Origin: Saccharofermentans sp.
GTDB lineage: Bacteria; Bacillota; Clostridia; Saccharofermentanales; Saccharofermentanaceae
DNA length: 64,000 nucleotides
Reading direction: 5' to 3'
NCBI GenBank assembly: GCA_024688685.1
Contig: JAILDX010000038.1
Coordinates: 62,001-126,000, forward strand
Numbering within the stretch: the stretch's first letter is position 1; each line of letters starts with the position of its first letter. Below, in pieces: positions 32,490 to 43,544 of the stretch. The notes under the pieces are model-generated. The model did not search any database, was not told the DNA's origin, and saw nothing but the letters and a program-made list of their open reading frames with translations. The position numbers and the translations under genes were made by a program.

Positions 32490-33284
32490 ATGAACGAGGT
32501 TATCAGAAGTTCTGATAATAGTATTGTAAAGAAGATCCGCAAAGTCCACAGCCGTAAAAAGGGCGATGAACTCGTCTATATTGAAGGTGTGCGGATCGTC
32601 GAGGACTGCCTTTTATCGGGCGGCGTCTGCGACAGGCTCATATGTTCAGAGAAGAAGTATGATGTGGCTTCTGAACTTGCTGATAAGTACGGGATATCTT
32701 CACTGGACATCTCTGTTCTTGATGATGGCCTGTTTGACAGGATCTCTTCAACTGTTAATTCCCAGGGTGTTGCAATGCTCGTTAATGTGCCTAAGTACAG
32801 TAATTCGATCATAGAGAATAAAGATAATGCGGTTTACTGCATCCTTGACTGTGTACAGGATCCCGGAAATGTCGGTACTATAATAAGGCTGGCTGATGCA
32901 TTTGATTTTGATGCTGTCATTATCACAGGGGGAACGGCTGATCCTTTTGGTGAGAAAGCTCTTCGTGCGTCGATGGGATCATCATGGCATATCCCGGTAG
33001 TAACATTTAACGATGATGTCAGTCTCGTAAAGGAGCTTAACAGCAGGAATATCACGACATTAGGCATGCATCTCAGAGGCGACAACCTTGATACAGCTGA
33101 ACTCAGGCTCCCCTGTGCGTTTATTATTGGCAACGAAGGGAAGGGAATGAGCGATGATGTTTCTTCATTGTGCACCAGTCTTGTAAAGATCCCGATGCCC
33201 GGCAGGGCCGAGTCATTAAATGCCGCTTCGGCCGCATCTGTCATAGGAAATGAGCTCCGTAAAGCACGAGATTTAACTCTCTGA
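32490..33284 (+). CDS. SpoU-family RNA 2'-O-methyltransferase
   Basis: A 264-residue TrmH/RlmB-type SPOUT enzyme methylating ribose 2'-OH of rRNA or tRNA with S-adenosylmethionine. An N-terminal substrate-binding domain ('IRKVHSRKKGDELVYIEGVRIVEDC') is followed by knot motifs 1 'LDCVQDPGNVGTIIRLADAF', 2 'FIIGNEGKGMSDDV' and 3 'KIPMPGRAESLNAASAASV'. The exact nucleotide target cannot be named. It starts one base after the zinc-ribbon gene stop. Confidence 0.93.
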   Translation: MNEVIRSSDNSIVKKIRKVHSRKKGDELVYIEGVRIVEDCLLSGGVCDRLICSEKKYDVASELADKYGISSLDISVLDDGLFDRISSTVNSQGVAMLVNVPKYSNSIIENKDNAVYCILDCVQDPGNVGTIIRLADAFDFDAVIITGGTADPFGEKALRASMGSSWHIPVVTFNDDVSLVKELNSRNITTLGMHLRGDNLDTAELRLPCAFIIGNEGKGMSDDVSSLCTSLVKIPMPGRAESLNAASAASVIGNELRKARDLTL

Positions 33285-33311
33285 TTGCACTTTTTCTTAT
33301 TTTCTTATAAT
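33285..33311 (+). promoter_or_regulatory. Promoter for the aconitase-citrate synthase operon
   Basis: TTGCAC and TATAAT (33306-33311) with 15-base spacing (17 to TAATAT), overlapping the end of the methylase gene; the ATG is 46 bases downstream. Confidence 0.45.
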
Positions 33312-33356
33312 ATATATATTCTGAAAAACCGATATTTATATTCCGGGAGGATAATC

Positions 33357-35645
33357 ATGATAAAATTACTTGATTCAGGTGCTTATCTTATCAGAGGCAC
33401 AGAGATTATTCCTGACAGCCACGATGCAGCAGCTGCCATCGCCGCAAAGACAGGAAAGACAGTTACAAAGGAAGAGGCGAAGAAGGAGACTATCGCTTAC
33501 GGAATCCTAAAGGATCACAATACTTCAGGGAATATGGATAAGCTTAAGATCAAGTTCGATAAGCTCACATCCCATGATATTACTTTTGTAGGCATCATCC
33601 AGACTGCAAGAGCTTCCGGTCTCACAAAGTTCCCGGTTCCCTATGTTCTTACTAACTGCCACAACTCGCTTTGTGCTGTTGGCGGTACGATAAACGAGGA
33701 TGACCACATGTTTGGCCTTACCTGTGCCAAGAAGTACGGCGGTGTATATGTTCCGCCTCATCAGGCAGTAATCCACCAGTTCGCCCGCGAAATGCTTGCC
33801 GGAGGCGGCAAGATGATACTCGGTTCCGATTCACACACACGTTATGGTGCTCTCGGAACAATGGCAATGGGCGAAGGCGGACCTGAGCTTGTTAAGCAGC
33901 TTCTTAATCAGACATACGATATCAATATGCCGGGTGTTGTTGCAATCTACCTCACAGGGGCTCCCGTAAAGGGCGTTGGTCCTCAGGACGTTGCGCTTGC
34001 TATCATCGGAGCGGTATTTGCCAACGGTTATGTTAAGAATAAGGTAATGGAGTTTGTCGGTCCCGGTGTTAAGAACCTCAGCACTGATTTCAGGATCGGC
34101 GTTGATGTAATGACAACTGAGACAACATGTCTTTCTTCTATATGGCAGACAGACGATGAGGTTAAGAGCTTCTATGATATTCACGGCAGAAGTGAGGATT
34201 ACAAGGAGCTCAATCCCGGTGAAGTTGCTTATTACGACGGACTTATCGAGATTGATCTTTCAACTGTCAGGCCTATGATCGCTATGCCTTTCCATCCTTC
34301 GAACACATATACGATCGAAGAACTCAAGGCCAATCTCGGTGATATCCTTAATGATGTTGAGAAGCGTGCTGCTGTTTCGCTCGGCGGAGCAGTTGAGTAC
34401 TCTCTTAAGAGCAAGGTAAGGAACGGCAAGTTCATGGTGGATCAGGGAATAATCGCAGGCTGTGCAGGCGGAGGATTTGAGAATATCTGCGCTGCAGCTG
34501 ATATCCTCAAGGGCAAGTACATTGGAAACAATGAGTTTACTCTCAGCGTTTATCCCGCATCAATGCCTGTTTATATGGAACTTGTACGTAACGGCTGTGC
34601 AGCTGCGATCATGGAGACAGGTGCGATCATCAAGACTGCATTCTGCGGACCTTGTTTCGGTGCAGGTGATACGCCTGCAAACAATGCGTTCAGCATCCGT
34701 CATTCAACAAGAAACTTCCCTAACCGTGAAGGATCCAAACTCCAGAACGGACAGATCTCATCAGTTGCTCTTATGGATGCAAGATCCATTGCAGCAACCG
34801 CAGCAAACAAGGGTGAGCTTACGGCTGCTACCGAGTTTGACGGTGAGATCGGAAAGTATACATATTTCTTCGATTCAAAGATCTATGCAAACCGTGTCTT
34901 TGATTCCCATGGTGTTGCAGATCCGGATCAGGAGATCCATTTCGGTCCCAATATCAAGGACTGGCCTGCTATGGTCGCACTTACTGATAATCTTGTTCTC
35001 CGCTGCGTATCAGAGATTCATGATCCTGTAACAACAACGGATGAGCTGATCCCTTCAGGTGAGACGTCATCATACCGTTCAAATCCTCTCGGACTTGCTG
35101 AGTTCACATTAAGCCGTAAGGATCCTGAATATGTCGGTTATGCAAAGGATATCCAGAAGGTAGAGAAGGCCCGTGAGGACGGACAGAAGCTCTGCGATCT
35201 TTTCCCTGAGATCCATAAGGTAATGCAGACTATCAAGAAGGATTTCCCTGATGTATGCCGCGATAATGTCGGTTTCGGTTCTACGATCTTTGCTGTTAAG
35301 CCCGGCGACGGTTCTGCACGTGAGCAGGCTGCTTCATGTCAGAAGGTATTAGGCGGATGGGCTAACATCGCAAATGAGTATGCAACAAAGCGTTACAGAA
35401 GTAATCTCATCAACTGGGGTATGCTTCCTTTCCTGATCGATGAAGGTGAACTGCCGTTTAAGAAGCTCGATTATATCTTCATCCCGGGAATCCGTGCCGC
35501 TGTTGAGAATAAGACAGAGATCATCAAGGCATATACAGTTTCTTCAGAAGGTCTTACGTCATTTGACCTTCGCCTTGGCGACCTTACTGACGAAGAACGT
35601 CAGATTATACTGAAGGGTTGTCTGATCAACTACAACCGTGTTTGA
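33357..35645 (+). CDS. Aconitate hydratase
   Basis: A 762-residue aconitase-superfamily enzyme isomerising citrate to isocitrate. Iron-sulfur cluster cysteines are in '[12 protein letters not shown]' and '[14 protein letters not shown]'. '[21 protein letters not shown]' and '[10 protein letters not shown]'-type residues ('[11 protein letters not shown]') match the substrate site. The swivelling domain 4 is C-terminal. The length resembles the mitochondrial-type or short bacterial form rather than the 900-residue AcnA. The ATG at 33357 follows GGGAGG; the track's upstream extension covers the promoter. It is followed by citrate synthase at 16 bases, so the pair supplies the citrate branch used for glutamate synthesis. 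Confidence 0.92.
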   Translation: MIKLLDSGAYLIRGTEIIPDSHDAAAAIAAKTGKTVTKEEAKKETIAYGILKDHNTSGNMDKLKIKFDKLTSHDITFVGIIQTARASGLTKFPVPYVLTNCHNSLCAVGGTINEDDHMFGLTCAKKYGGVYVPPHQAVIHQFAREMLAGGGKMILGSDSHTRYGALGTMAMGEGGPELVKQLLNQTYDINMPGVVAIYLTGAPVKGVGPQDVALAIIGAVFANGYVKNKVMEFVGPGVKNLSTDFRIGVDVMTTETTCLSSIWQTDDEVKSFYDIHGRSEDYKELNPGEVAYYDGLIEIDLSTVRPMIAMPFHPSNTYTIEELKANLGDILNDVEKRAAVSLGGAVEYSLKSKVRNGKFMVDQGIIAGCAGGGFENICAAADILKGKYIGNNEFTLSVYPASMPVYMELVRNGCAAAIMETGAIIKTAFCGPCFGAGDTPANNAFSIRHSTRNFPNREGSKLQNGQISSVALMDARSIAATAANKGELTAATEFDGEIGKYTYFFDSKIYANRVFDSHGVADPDQEIHFGPNIKDWPAMVALTDNLVLRCVSEIHDPVTTTDELIPSGETSSYRSNPLGLAEFTLSRKDPEYVGYAKDIQKVEKAREDGQKLCDLFPEIHKVMQTIKKDFPDVCRDNVGFGSTIFAVKPGDGSAREQAASCQKVLGGWANIANEYATKRYRSNLINWGMLPFLIDEGELPFKKLDYIFIPGIRAAVENKTEIIKAYTVSSEGLTSFDLRLGDLTDEERQIILKGCLINYNRV

Positions 35646-35661
35646 GAGGTGACAAGATCTT

Positions 35662-37032
35662 ATGAGTGATCTGAAAGACAATTTGATATCAAAGCTTACC
35701 GAGAATGCTGCGGTCAAGAGCCATATCAATCCTGAACTCTATACGAAGTACAATGTTAAGCGCGGACTTCGTAATAACGACGGAACAGGTGTTCTTGTAG
35801 GCCTTACCGAAGTCGGCGAGGTAATGAGTTATATCGTTGATGATGCTGACAGGATCCCGATAGAGGGCAAGCTTTTCTATCAGGGGTATGAAGTATCCGA
35901 TATCGTTGATAATGCGTGGAAGAACGGCCGTTACGGATTTGAAGAAGTTGCTTTCCTTCTTATGACTGGAGAACTTCCTACAGAATCAGAACTGAATGAT
36001 TTCAAGAAGCTCCTTGCTGAATCAAGACCTCTGCCTGCAGGTTTTACGGAAGACATGATCCTCAAGGCCCCCAGCCCTGATGTAATGAACAAGCTTGCAA
36101 GAAGTGTTCTTGCACTCTATTCATACGATGATAATCCGGATTCGATCAAGCTTGATAATGTTGTCAGACAGTGTGTTGAGCTTATCGCAAGATTCCCGGT
36201 ACTCATCGCTTACGGATATATGGCAAGACGCCACTATGTTGAGCATCAGAGTCTTTTCCTTCATGACCCTATCCCTGAGTACAATACCGCTCAGAATATC
36301 CTTCATCTTATAAGACCTGACGGAAAGTTTACTGAAGCTGAAGCAAGGGTTCTTGACCTTATGCTCTGCATACATGCTGAGCACGGCGGAGGTAATAACT
36401 CTTCGTTTGTTACACACTGTGTTGCTTCTTCCGGTTCTGATACATATTCTGTAATCGCAGCAGCAGTCGGATCACTCAAAGGCCCCAAGCACGGAGGTGC
36501 AAGCAACAGTGCTTATGCGATGATGGCTGATATGATGGAGAACATCACTGATTTCAATGATGATGCACAGATCGAGGATTATCTGACAAAGATCCTTAAA
36601 AAGGAAGCATTTGACAGATCAGGACTTATCTATGGAATCGGTCACGCCGTTTATACTCTCTCTGATCCGAGAACAAGGCTCCTTAAGAAATATGCAAGAG
36701 ACCTTGCGATAGAGAAGGGAATGGTGGAGAAGTTTGATCTCTACGATAAGGTTGAAAAGCTCGCTCCCGATGTATTCCACAGAGTAAAGGAAAACGATAA
36801 GATCATGTGTGCGAATGTTGATTTCTACGCAGGATTCTGTTATTCAATGCTCGATATCCCTCCGGTACTCTTTACTCCGCTCTTTGCATGCGCAAGGATC
36901 GCCGGATGGAGTGCGCACAGGATCGAGGAGCTAGTTTCCGGCGGCAGGATAATGAGACCTGCATTCAAGTGCGTTAACAAGAGAAGACAGTATATCGATA
37001 TAGAGAACAGGCAGTCTCATATCGAAGGATGA
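35662..37032 (+). CDS. Citrate synthase
   Basis: A 456-residue citrate synthase condensing oxaloacetate with acetyl-CoA. Active-site elements include 'LHAEHGGGNNSSF' (His), 'GPKHGGASN' (His), 'GIGHAVYTLSDPRT' and the Arg-containing 'CARIAGWSAHRIEE'. It is co-transcribed with aconitase. The N-terminus (about 1-60) is longer than in E. coli GltA and resembles a clostridial subgroup. 2-methylcitrate synthase is an alternative, but no other methylcitrate-cycle gene is near. No isocitrate dehydrogenase is visible here. Confidence 0.93.
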   Translation: MSDLKDNLISKLTENAAVKSHINPELYTKYNVKRGLRNNDGTGVLVGLTEVGEVMSYIVDDADRIPIEGKLFYQGYEVSDIVDNAWKNGRYGFEEVAFLLMTGELPTESELNDFKKLLAESRPLPAGFTEDMILKAPSPDVMNKLARSVLALYSYDDNPDSIKLDNVVRQCVELIARFPVLIAYGYMARRHYVEHQSLFLHDPIPEYNTAQNILHLIRPDGKFTEAEARVLDLMLCIHAEHGGGNNSSFVTHCVASSGSDTYSVIAAAVGSLKGPKHGGASNSAYAMMADMMENITDFNDDAQIEDYLTKILKKEAFDRSGLIYGIGHAVYTLSDPRTRLLKKYARDLAIEKGMVEKFDLYDKVEKLAPDVFHRVKENDKIMCANVDFYAGFCYSMLDIPPVLFTPLFACARIAGWSAHRIEELVSGGRIMRPAFKCVNKRRQYIDIENRQSHIEG

Positions 37033-37049
37033 ATTAAGAGATAAACTAC

Positions 37050-37078
37050 TTGCCATAGCAGATTACTTATGATAATAT
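37050..37078 (+). promoter_or_regulatory. Promoter for tRNA-Glu
   Basis: TTGCCA and TAATAT are 17 bases apart, ending about 18 bases before the mature tRNA 5' end. Confidence 0.5.
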
Positions 37079-37095
37079 ACTACGGCAAGTTGATT

Positions 37096-37170
37096 GGCCC
37101 CATGGTCAAGCGGTTAAGACGGCGCCCTCTCACGGCGCAATCAGGGGTTCGAGTCCCCTTGGGGTCACCA
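37096..37170 (+). tRNA. tRNA-Glu (anticodon CTC)
   Basis: A 75-nt cloverleaf. Acceptor GGCCCCA pairs with TGGGGTC, the D-arm region is GTCAAGCGGTTAAGAC, the anticodon stem is GCGCC/GGCGC around loop CTCTCAC (anticodon CTC, reading GAG), and the T-arm is AGGGG-TTCGAGT-CCCCT. The discriminator is A and CCA is encoded. Confidence 0.96.
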
Positions 37171-37174
37171 CAGT

Positions 37175-37210
37175 AAAGATCTCCTGCCTGTTTGGCAGGA
37201 GATCTTTTGT
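37175..37210 (+). terminator. Terminator after tRNA-Glu / leader hairpin of uvrA
   Basis: A perfect 14-bp stem (AAAGATCTCCTGCC with GGCAGGAGATCTTT) with loop TGTTT, followed by TGTTT. It ends only about 14 bases before the uvrA ATG. Confidence 0.8.
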
Positions 37211-37223
37211 TTACTTAGGATAT

Positions 37224-40202
37224 ATGGAAGATAACAGATACATAAAAATAAGAGGTGCAAGAGAGCACAACCTTAAGAATATCGATATTGATATTCCTCG
37301 CAACAAGCTTGTCGTAATGACAGGCCTGTCCGGTTCCGGTAAGTCTTCTCTTGCGTTTGATACTATATATGCCGAGGGACAGAGACGTTATGTCGAGTCC
37401 CTGTCTTCATATGCAAGGATGTTCCTCGGACAGCTCGAGAAGCCTGATATTGACAGCATTGAAGGTCTGTCTCCCGCTATTTCGATAGATCAGAAATCAA
37501 CGGTAGCCAATCCGAGATCAACAGTAGGTACGGTAACAGAGATATATGATTATTTCAGGCTTCTTTATGCAAGAGTCGGAAAGCAGTACTGCTGTGACTG
37601 CGGCTGTGAGATCGCTCCTCAGAGTATCGACCAGATAATCAACTCAATTACTTCTTATCCAGAAGGCACCAGGATTATTATTTCCGCACCTGCAGTAAGA
37701 GGCAAGAAGGGTGAGTTTGCCAAACTGCTCGATGAATGGAGAAGGAAAGGTTTCGCGAGGGTAAAGATCGATAATGAGACCTACGGTCTTGATGAAGATA
37801 TCAAGCTGGATAAGAACAAGAAGCATGAGATCGATGTCGTTATCGACAGACTCGTTATAAGGCCTTCAAATCTTACGAGACTTTATGATTCCTGTGAGAC
37901 TGCGCTTGCAGTCGGAGACGGCCTTTTGAATATTGAGTTCCAGATCAGTACTGAAGGCGAAGAAAAGGAGACCGTTAATAAACTATATTCCCAGAAGACA
38001 ACATGTCCGCAGTGCGGAAGGTCTTTCCATGAGATCAATACAAGAAGTTTCTCTTTCAATAATGCTTACGGTGCATGTGAGAGGTGTTCCGGTCTTGGTA
38101 CTCTGATAAATGTTGATCCTGAACTCTGTGTCCAGGAACCGACTAAGTCTATCAATGAGGGCGCGATCAGAACGTCGGGATGGAACTTTGACGATCCTAA
38201 GAGCTGGGGAAGGAGCTTTATTGTAGCTTTGTCCGAGAGATACGGATTCTCGCTTGATACACCATATAATGAACTGTCCAAGGAAGCACAGGACATTATC
38301 ATGTATGGCAATAACGGCGAGATGCTCAAGATAGATACGACAAACAGTATTTATCCCAGAGACAAGGATTACTACAATTCATGGGAGGGAGTTGTCCCGA
38401 GTGTCATGAGAAGATACAGGGAATCCTCGAGTGATGAGATGAGGGCAAGCTATGAACGTTATATGAGCATAGATATCTGCCCTGACTGCGGAGGCGCCAG
38501 ACTTAACAGGGAAAGCCTCTCTGTCAAGGTCGGCGGTATCAATATCAGTCAGCTCTCGGACATGTCTGTAGAGAAGATGATAGGATTTTTTAGGGATCTT
38601 AAACTCGACACAAGATCTGAAGAGATATCAGCTCCCATCCTTACAGAGATAAGAGCCAGACTGGGATTCCTTTATAATGTCGGATTGGAGTATATGACGC
38701 TTTCAAGAGCCGCTTCAACTCTGTCAGGTGGTGAAGCCCAGAGAATAAGACTTGCGACGCAGATAGGATCAGGACTTCAGGGTGTCCTATATATACTCGA
38801 TGAGCCTTCCATCGGTCTCCATCAGCGCGATAACGAGAAGCTTATCAATACTTTGACGATGCTCAGGGATATGGGCAATTCCGTTATCGTCGTGGAACAC
38901 GATGAAGACACGATGAGAGCTGCCGATCATATTGTTGATATCGGACCGCTGGCGGGTCGTGACGGCGGGCAGATCGTGGCTCAGGGTACTGTGGATGATA
39001 TCGAATCCTGTGAGATATCCGTTACCGGCCAGTATCTTTCAGGAAAGAAGTTTATTCCTGTCCCGATGAACAGAAGAAAGCCGGACGGAAGGAATATCAG
39101 TATAAAGGGCGCTTGTATCAATAACCTTAAGGGTATCGATGTTGATATACCTGTAGGTCTTTTTACATGCATAACAGGCGTATCAGGTTCTGGTAAATCA
39201 TCGCTCATTAATTCAACGCTTGTTCCGTATCTGTCATATAAGCTGAACGGTGCAAGGAAACAGAGGGTAAAGTGTGATTCGATAACCGGGTTCTCGGCAC
39301 TTGATAAGATAATCATCATTGACCAGCAGCCTATCGGACGCACACCGAGGAGTAATCCTGCTACATATATCGGAGTATTTGATCTTATAAGAAAGCTCTA
39401 TGCCGCAACACCCGATGCGAAGATGAGGGGTTATCAGGTCGGCAGATTCTCCTTTAATGTCAAGGGAGGCCGCTGCGAAGCCTGCCAGGGCGACGGTGTA
39501 AATAAGATCGAGATGCATTTCCTGCCTGATATCTACGTTAAATGTGATGTATGTAAGGGAAAGAGATATAACAGAGAGACGCTTTCCGTAACATACGACG
39601 GGAAGAATATTGCTGACGTTCTCGAAATGACGGTTGACGAAGCCTGTGAGTTCTTTAAGAACCTTCCGAATATTTACAAAAAGGTCAGGACTCTTCAGGA
39701 TGTCGGCCTCGGTTATATTAAACTTGGACAGCCTTCAACGACTCTTTCAGGCGGTGAAGCCCAGAGGATAAAACTTGCCGCAGAATTGTCGAGAAGATCA
39801 ACCGGAAAAACATTATATGTATTAGATGAACCGACTACAGGACTCCACATTGCTGACGTCCATAAGCTGGTTGACATTTTGGAGAGGCTAACAGAAAATA
39901 AAAATACCGTAGTAGTTATCGAGCATAATCTCGATGTAATAAAGGTTGCGGATCATATTATCGATCTGGGACCCGAAAGCGGGGATCTCGGCGGAGAGAT
40001 AGTTGCCAGCGGAACTCCGGAAGAGATAAGCAAATGCAGGAACTCTTATACAGGACAATTCCTTAAGCCTGTTCTTAGCAAAGCAAAGAAAAACGGTCAG
40101 TACGTTGATATTTCTGACTTCTTCGACATATCAAGGCTCGAAGAAGAAGCAATGGAGATAATGACCGGACCTAAAGTAAGAAGAAAGATTAAAGAGGGAT
40201 AG
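37224..40202 (+). CDS. uvrA: Excinuclease ABC subunit A
   Basis: A 992-residue DNA-damage recognition ATPase of nucleotide excision repair. Two ABC cassettes are visible: Walker A '[19 protein letters not shown]' and '[15 protein letters not shown]', signature '[12 protein letters not shown]' and '[12 protein letters not shown]', and D/E boxes '[14 protein letters not shown]' and '[11 protein letters not shown]'. Zinc modules are '[12 protein letters not shown]' and '[19 protein letters not shown]'. It is about 50 residues longer than typical, mostly at the C-terminus. The N-terminus '[20 protein letters not shown]' confirms the start. No uvrB is adjacent; clpE follows by 4 bases. Confidence 0.97.
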   Translation: MEDNRYIKIRGAREHNLKNIDIDIPRNKLVVMTGLSGSGKSSLAFDTIYAEGQRRYVESLSSYARMFLGQLEKPDIDSIEGLSPAISIDQKSTVANPRSTVGTVTEIYDYFRLLYARVGKQYCCDCGCEIAPQSIDQIINSITSYPEGTRIIISAPAVRGKKGEFAKLLDEWRRKGFARVKIDNETYGLDEDIKLDKNKKHEIDVVIDRLVIRPSNLTRLYDSCETALAVGDGLLNIEFQISTEGEEKETVNKLYSQKTTCPQCGRSFHEINTRSFSFNNAYGACERCSGLGTLINVDPELCVQEPTKSINEGAIRTSGWNFDDPKSWGRSFIVALSERYGFSLDTPYNELSKEAQDIIMYGNNGEMLKIDTTNSIYPRDKDYYNSWEGVVPSVMRRYRESSSDEMRASYERYMSIDICPDCGGARLNRESLSVKVGGINISQLSDMSVEKMIGFFRDLKLDTRSEEISAPILTEIRARLGFLYNVGLEYMTLSRAASTLSGGEAQRIRLATQIGSGLQGVLYILDEPSIGLHQRDNEKLINTLTMLRDMGNSVIVVEHDEDTMRAADHIVDIGPLAGRDGGQIVAQGTVDDIESCEISVTGQYLSGKKFIPVPMNRRKPDGRNISIKGACINNLKGIDVDIPVGLFTCITGVSGSGKSSLINSTLVPYLSYKLNGARKQRVKCDSITGFSALDKIIIIDQQPIGRTPRSNPATYIGVFDLIRKLYAATPDAKMRGYQVGRFSFNVKGGRCEACQGDGVNKIEMHFLPDIYVKCDVCKGKRYNRETLSVTYDGKNIADVLEMTVDEACEFFKNLPNIYKKVRTLQDVGLGYIKLGQPSTTLSGGEAQRIKLAAELSRRSTGKTLYVLDEPTTGLHIADVHKLVDILERLTENKNTVVVIEHNLDVIKVADHIIDLGPESGDLGGEIVASGTPEEISKCRNSYTGQFLKPVLSKAKKNGQYVDISDFFDISRLEEEAMEIMTGPKVRRKIKEG

Positions 40203-40206
40203 ATAT

Positions 40207-42660
40207 ATGGCATTATGCAGTATGTGTAAGCAAAGACATGCGATCGTCTTTACTACCAGATATGAGAACGGTCAGAGGATCGACGAGGGATTCTGTGTCA
40301 AATGTGCTTATAAAGCGCGCATCAGCGGCATTTCAGAGATGTTCAAGGATGCAGGCATAGATGAGAATAACATTGACGAATTATCAGACAGGATTGAAGA
40401 GACAATGGGTTCTGCTGATTTCTCAGATCCGGGAACACTTCTTTCAGGACTTCTTAACAACAATTCTCTTGATGCGCCTTATGATTTCGATGAAGACAGC
40501 ACCAATGTCGGTGTTGCGGACGAACAGGTTGACGGACCTCAGGACGGCGGAGAGATGAGCAATCCCATCGGGGATCTCTTCAGCAAGATGTTCGGTGTCG
40601 GCGGCAATAAGAACGACAAGGCTGACGAGAATGAGAAGGGCAATGCAAGAAAGGATAAGAAGCGCAACAGCTCCAGGATGAAGTACCTCAATGAGTTCGG
40701 TACAAATCTTACTGAGCGTGCAGCTCAGGGTAAGATCGACAGGATAATCGGAAGAGATGTCGAGATAGACAGATGTATCCAAATACTTAATAGAAGGACT
40801 AAGAATAATCCTGTCCTTATCGGTGCTCCCGGTGTCGGTAAGACTGCAGTTGCACAAGGACTTGCAAATAAGATAGTTGAGGGATCCGTACCCGAGAAGC
40901 TCCTGAATATGCAGGTATGGCAGCTTGATCTTCCGGCCATGGTTGCAGGAACTCAGTTCAGAGGTCAGTTTGAGGCTCGTATCAAGGGAGTTATCAATGA
41001 GGCTATAAAGGCTGAGAATATCATTCTTGTTATCGATGAACTCCATACGATAGTCGGTGCAGGCGATGCAGAAGGTTCAACTAATGCAGGTAATATCCTT
41101 AAGCCCGCACTCGCAAGGGGAGAACTTCGTATCCTCGGTTCGACAACAACAGGTGAATACAAAAAGATTGAGAAAGATTCGGCTCTTGAGAGACGTTTCC
41201 AGAAGGTCATGCTTGATGAACCGTCGCCGGAAGAGGCTTTCGAGATTCTTAAGGGTATTAAGGATTACTATGAGAAGCATCATAATGTCACATATTCTGA
41301 TGAGGTTCTCAGATTTGCGGTTACTGCATCCAAGCGTTATATAACTGACAGATTCCTTCCTGACAAGGCTATTGACCTTATCGATGAAGCAGGTTCACGC
41401 GCCAATCTTAACAACGTCAAGCTCGTAAAGCTCGCAAATACGAAAACAGCGCTTGATGAAGCCCTCGCAAATTATTCCGAGTCTGTTGAGAAGGTCAACG
41501 ATGTAAATGACAGCGAGCGTGATGCTCTTTATGAGAAGATCGCTGAACAGAAGGCTTCTGTTGACAAGCTCCAGAAGGAATACGACGCACTTAATAATGA
41601 GATCGCGCCTGATCCAATACAGATCGAAGACATCGCAAGAGTAGTAGAGATGTGGACAGGTATTCCTGTTAAGTCCATTTCTGAGAGCGAGAGTGAGAAG
41701 CTCCTGCATCTGGAAGAACGTCTGCATGAGCGCGTGATCGGACAGGAGAAAGCTGTTTCGGCTGTCGCAAAGGCTGTAAGAAGAACAAGATCCGGATTTA
41801 CCAAGAAGCATAAGCCTTCATCGTTTATCTTTGTAGGACCTACAGGTGTAGGTAAGACAGAACTTGTTAAGGCTCTTGCTGAGGTCCTCTTTGATACTGA
41901 GGATGCACTTATCAGGATCGATATGTCCGAGTATATGGAACCGCACAGTGTAAGTAAGCTTATCGGTTCTCCTCCGGGATATGTCGGACACGAGGATTCC
42001 GGCCAGCTTACAGAGCAGGTCAGAAGGAAGCCTTACTGTGTAATCCTTTTTGATGAGATAGAGAAGGCACATCATGATGTATTCAATATACTGCTGCAGC
42101 TCCTTGATGAAGGAAGACTTACTGACAGTCATGGAATACATGTTAACTTTGAGAATACGATCATTGTTATGACATCAAATGCAGGCAGCTCATCAAAGGC
42201 TCCAACCATAGGATTTACGTCAGGTTCTCAGGAGGCTCTTGAAGCTCATGTCGATACTGCTCTTAAGGAGACATTCAGACCTGAGTTCCTCAACAGAGTT
42301 GACGATACGATCATCTTCACGGAGCTCTCTACCGCTGAGATTAGAAAGATCGCCGATATCATGATGAAGGAAGTCTATGCATCTCTGAGGGAGAAGGGCA
42401 TTGAAGCATCCATGACCGAGGCATGCGGTGACAGACTGGCTGAGATAGGGTATGATAAGAAATATGGTGCAAGGCCTCTAAGAAGGGCTATCAGAACGAA
42501 TATTGAAGATAAGCTTTCTGACATGTACCTTGACGGAAGTCTTGATAAGGTTTCAAAGATCAGTATCGATTACCGTGACGGGGAATTTGTTTTTGATATC
42601 ATCCGCAATGATGTGTCGATCGTTCCGCCGGTTGTTAAGGAGCGTAAACGTAAACAGTAA
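40207..42660 (+). CDS. ClpE-like AAA+ protease ATPase with N-terminal zinc finger
   Basis: An 817-residue HSP100 unfoldase. Residues 4-35 hold a four-Cys zinc finger ('CSMCKQRHAIV' and 'CVKCAYKAR') as in ClpE, instead of the double Clp_N repeat of ClpC. A long acidic linker (about 45-155) follows. D1 has 'GAPGVGKTAVAQG' and 'VIDELHTIVG', the middle coiled-coil region lies at about 400-460, and D2 has 'GPTGVGKTELVKALAE' and 'LFDEIEKAH'. An 'IGF' tripeptide ('APTIGFTSG') sits where ClpP-binding loops occur, so it probably feeds ClpP. It forms an operon with uvrA upstream and a dehydrogenase gene downstream. Confidence 0.9.
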   Translation: MALCSMCKQRHAIVFTTRYENGQRIDEGFCVKCAYKARISGISEMFKDAGIDENNIDELSDRIEETMGSADFSDPGTLLSGLLNNNSLDAPYDFDEDSTNVGVADEQVDGPQDGGEMSNPIGDLFSKMFGVGGNKNDKADENEKGNARKDKKRNSSRMKYLNEFGTNLTERAAQGKIDRIIGRDVEIDRCIQILNRRTKNNPVLIGAPGVGKTAVAQGLANKIVEGSVPEKLLNMQVWQLDLPAMVAGTQFRGQFEARIKGVINEAIKAENIILVIDELHTIVGAGDAEGSTNAGNILKPALARGELRILGSTTTGEYKKIEKDSALERRFQKVMLDEPSPEEAFEILKGIKDYYEKHHNVTYSDEVLRFAVTASKRYITDRFLPDKAIDLIDEAGSRANLNNVKLVKLANTKTALDEALANYSESVEKVNDVNDSERDALYEKIAEQKASVDKLQKEYDALNNEIAPDPIQIEDIARVVEMWTGIPVKSISESESEKLLHLEERLHERVIGQEKAVSAVAKAVRRTRSGFTKKHKPSSFIFVGPTGVGKTELVKALAEVLFDTEDALIRIDMSEYMEPHSVSKLIGSPPGYVGHEDSGQLTEQVRRKPYCVILFDEIEKAHHDVFNILLQLLDEGRLTDSHGIHVNFENTIIVMTSNAGSSSKAPTIGFTSGSQEALEAHVDTALKETFRPEFLNRVDDTIIFTELSTAEIRKIADIMMKEVYASLREKGIEASMTEACGDRLAEIGYDKKYGARPLRRAIRTNIEDKLSDMYLDGSLDKVSKISIDYRDGEFVFDIIRNDVSIVPPVVKERKRKQ

Positions 42661-42669
42661 GGAGGTCTC

Positions 42670-43530
42670 ATGAAGATACTTGTTATAGGTGGTACCAGGT
42701 TTTTTGGCAAACCTATGGTCAGGGAACTTCTGTATGCGGGACACGACGTTACTGTTGCCACAAGAGGCCTCAGGACTGTTCCATATAATGGAAAACTTGA
42801 TTCTGTCATAATAGATAAGACAGATCCTTTGTCGGTATCATCTGCTTTTGCCGGCAAGTATTACGATGTCATCATCGACAAGGTTGCATATTCATCTAAT
42901 GATGTAAAGTCTCTTGTTGAGAATGCAGCGTTTGGCAGATATATCCAGATGTCTTCATGCTCTGTATATCAGACTGTTCATGCAGCTATTAAGGAAGAAG
43001 AGTTTGATGCATCCGGCTATGAACTTAAGTGGATCGACAGACCTGAGGATTATTCAGAAGGAAAGAGACAGGCTGAATGTGCAGCATTAAAACTGTTAGG
43101 CCCTGAACGGTGCCTGTTTGTCAGATATCCTGTTGTCGTCGGTGAGAATGATTATACAGGCAGACTTCAGTTTTATGTTGATCATATCATTAATGATCAG
43201 CCTATGAATGTTGATAATATCGATGCGCAGATCCCTTTCATACATGAACGTGAAGCCGGACTGTTTATAGCACATCTGGCAAGCAGCAATTATTCCGGTG
43301 CTGTCAATGGCTCAAGCCATGGAACGATTTCCCCGAGAGAACTGATCGATCATATTGAGAATACGACTCATCACAAGGCAATAATCGATGCCGGAGGAGA
43401 TCCTGCCCCGTATAACGGTATCTATGGCGTACAGTCATTCTGTACCGAGAAAGCCGGAAAGACAGGTTTTGTTTTCTCAAATGTTTATGAATGGATATAT
43501 AACCTTCTTGATTTCTACTGCTATAGCTGA
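42670..43530 (+). CDS. Atypical short-chain dehydrogenase/epimerase
   Basis: A 286-residue Rossmann protein of the NAD-dependent epimerase family. The dinucleotide motif is 'VIGGTRFFGKPMV' (GxxxFxG type) and a Tyr-x-x-x-Lys is seen in 'DYSEGKRQAE'. This start pattern resembles the CSP41-like/atypical SDR group of sugar-nucleotide epimerases or RNA-binding proteins. The substrate is unknown. It lies 9 bases after clpE and 14 bases before the zinc-ribbon/pseudokinase gene, with AAGGAGG before the ATG. Confidence 0.85.
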   Translation: MKILVIGGTRFFGKPMVRELLYAGHDVTVATRGLRTVPYNGKLDSVIIDKTDPLSVSSAFAGKYYDVIIDKVAYSSNDVKSLVENAAFGRYIQMSSCSVYQTVHAAIKEEEFDASGYELKWIDRPEDYSEGKRQAECAALKLLGPERCLFVRYPVVVGENDYTGRLQFYVDHIINDQPMNVDNIDAQIPFIHEREAGLFIAHLASSNYSGAVNGSSHGTISPRELIDHIENTTHHKAIIDAGGDPAPYNGIYGVQSFCTEKAGKTGFVFSNVYEWIYNLLDFYCYS

Positions 43531-43544
43531 GAAAGGATGCCGAT

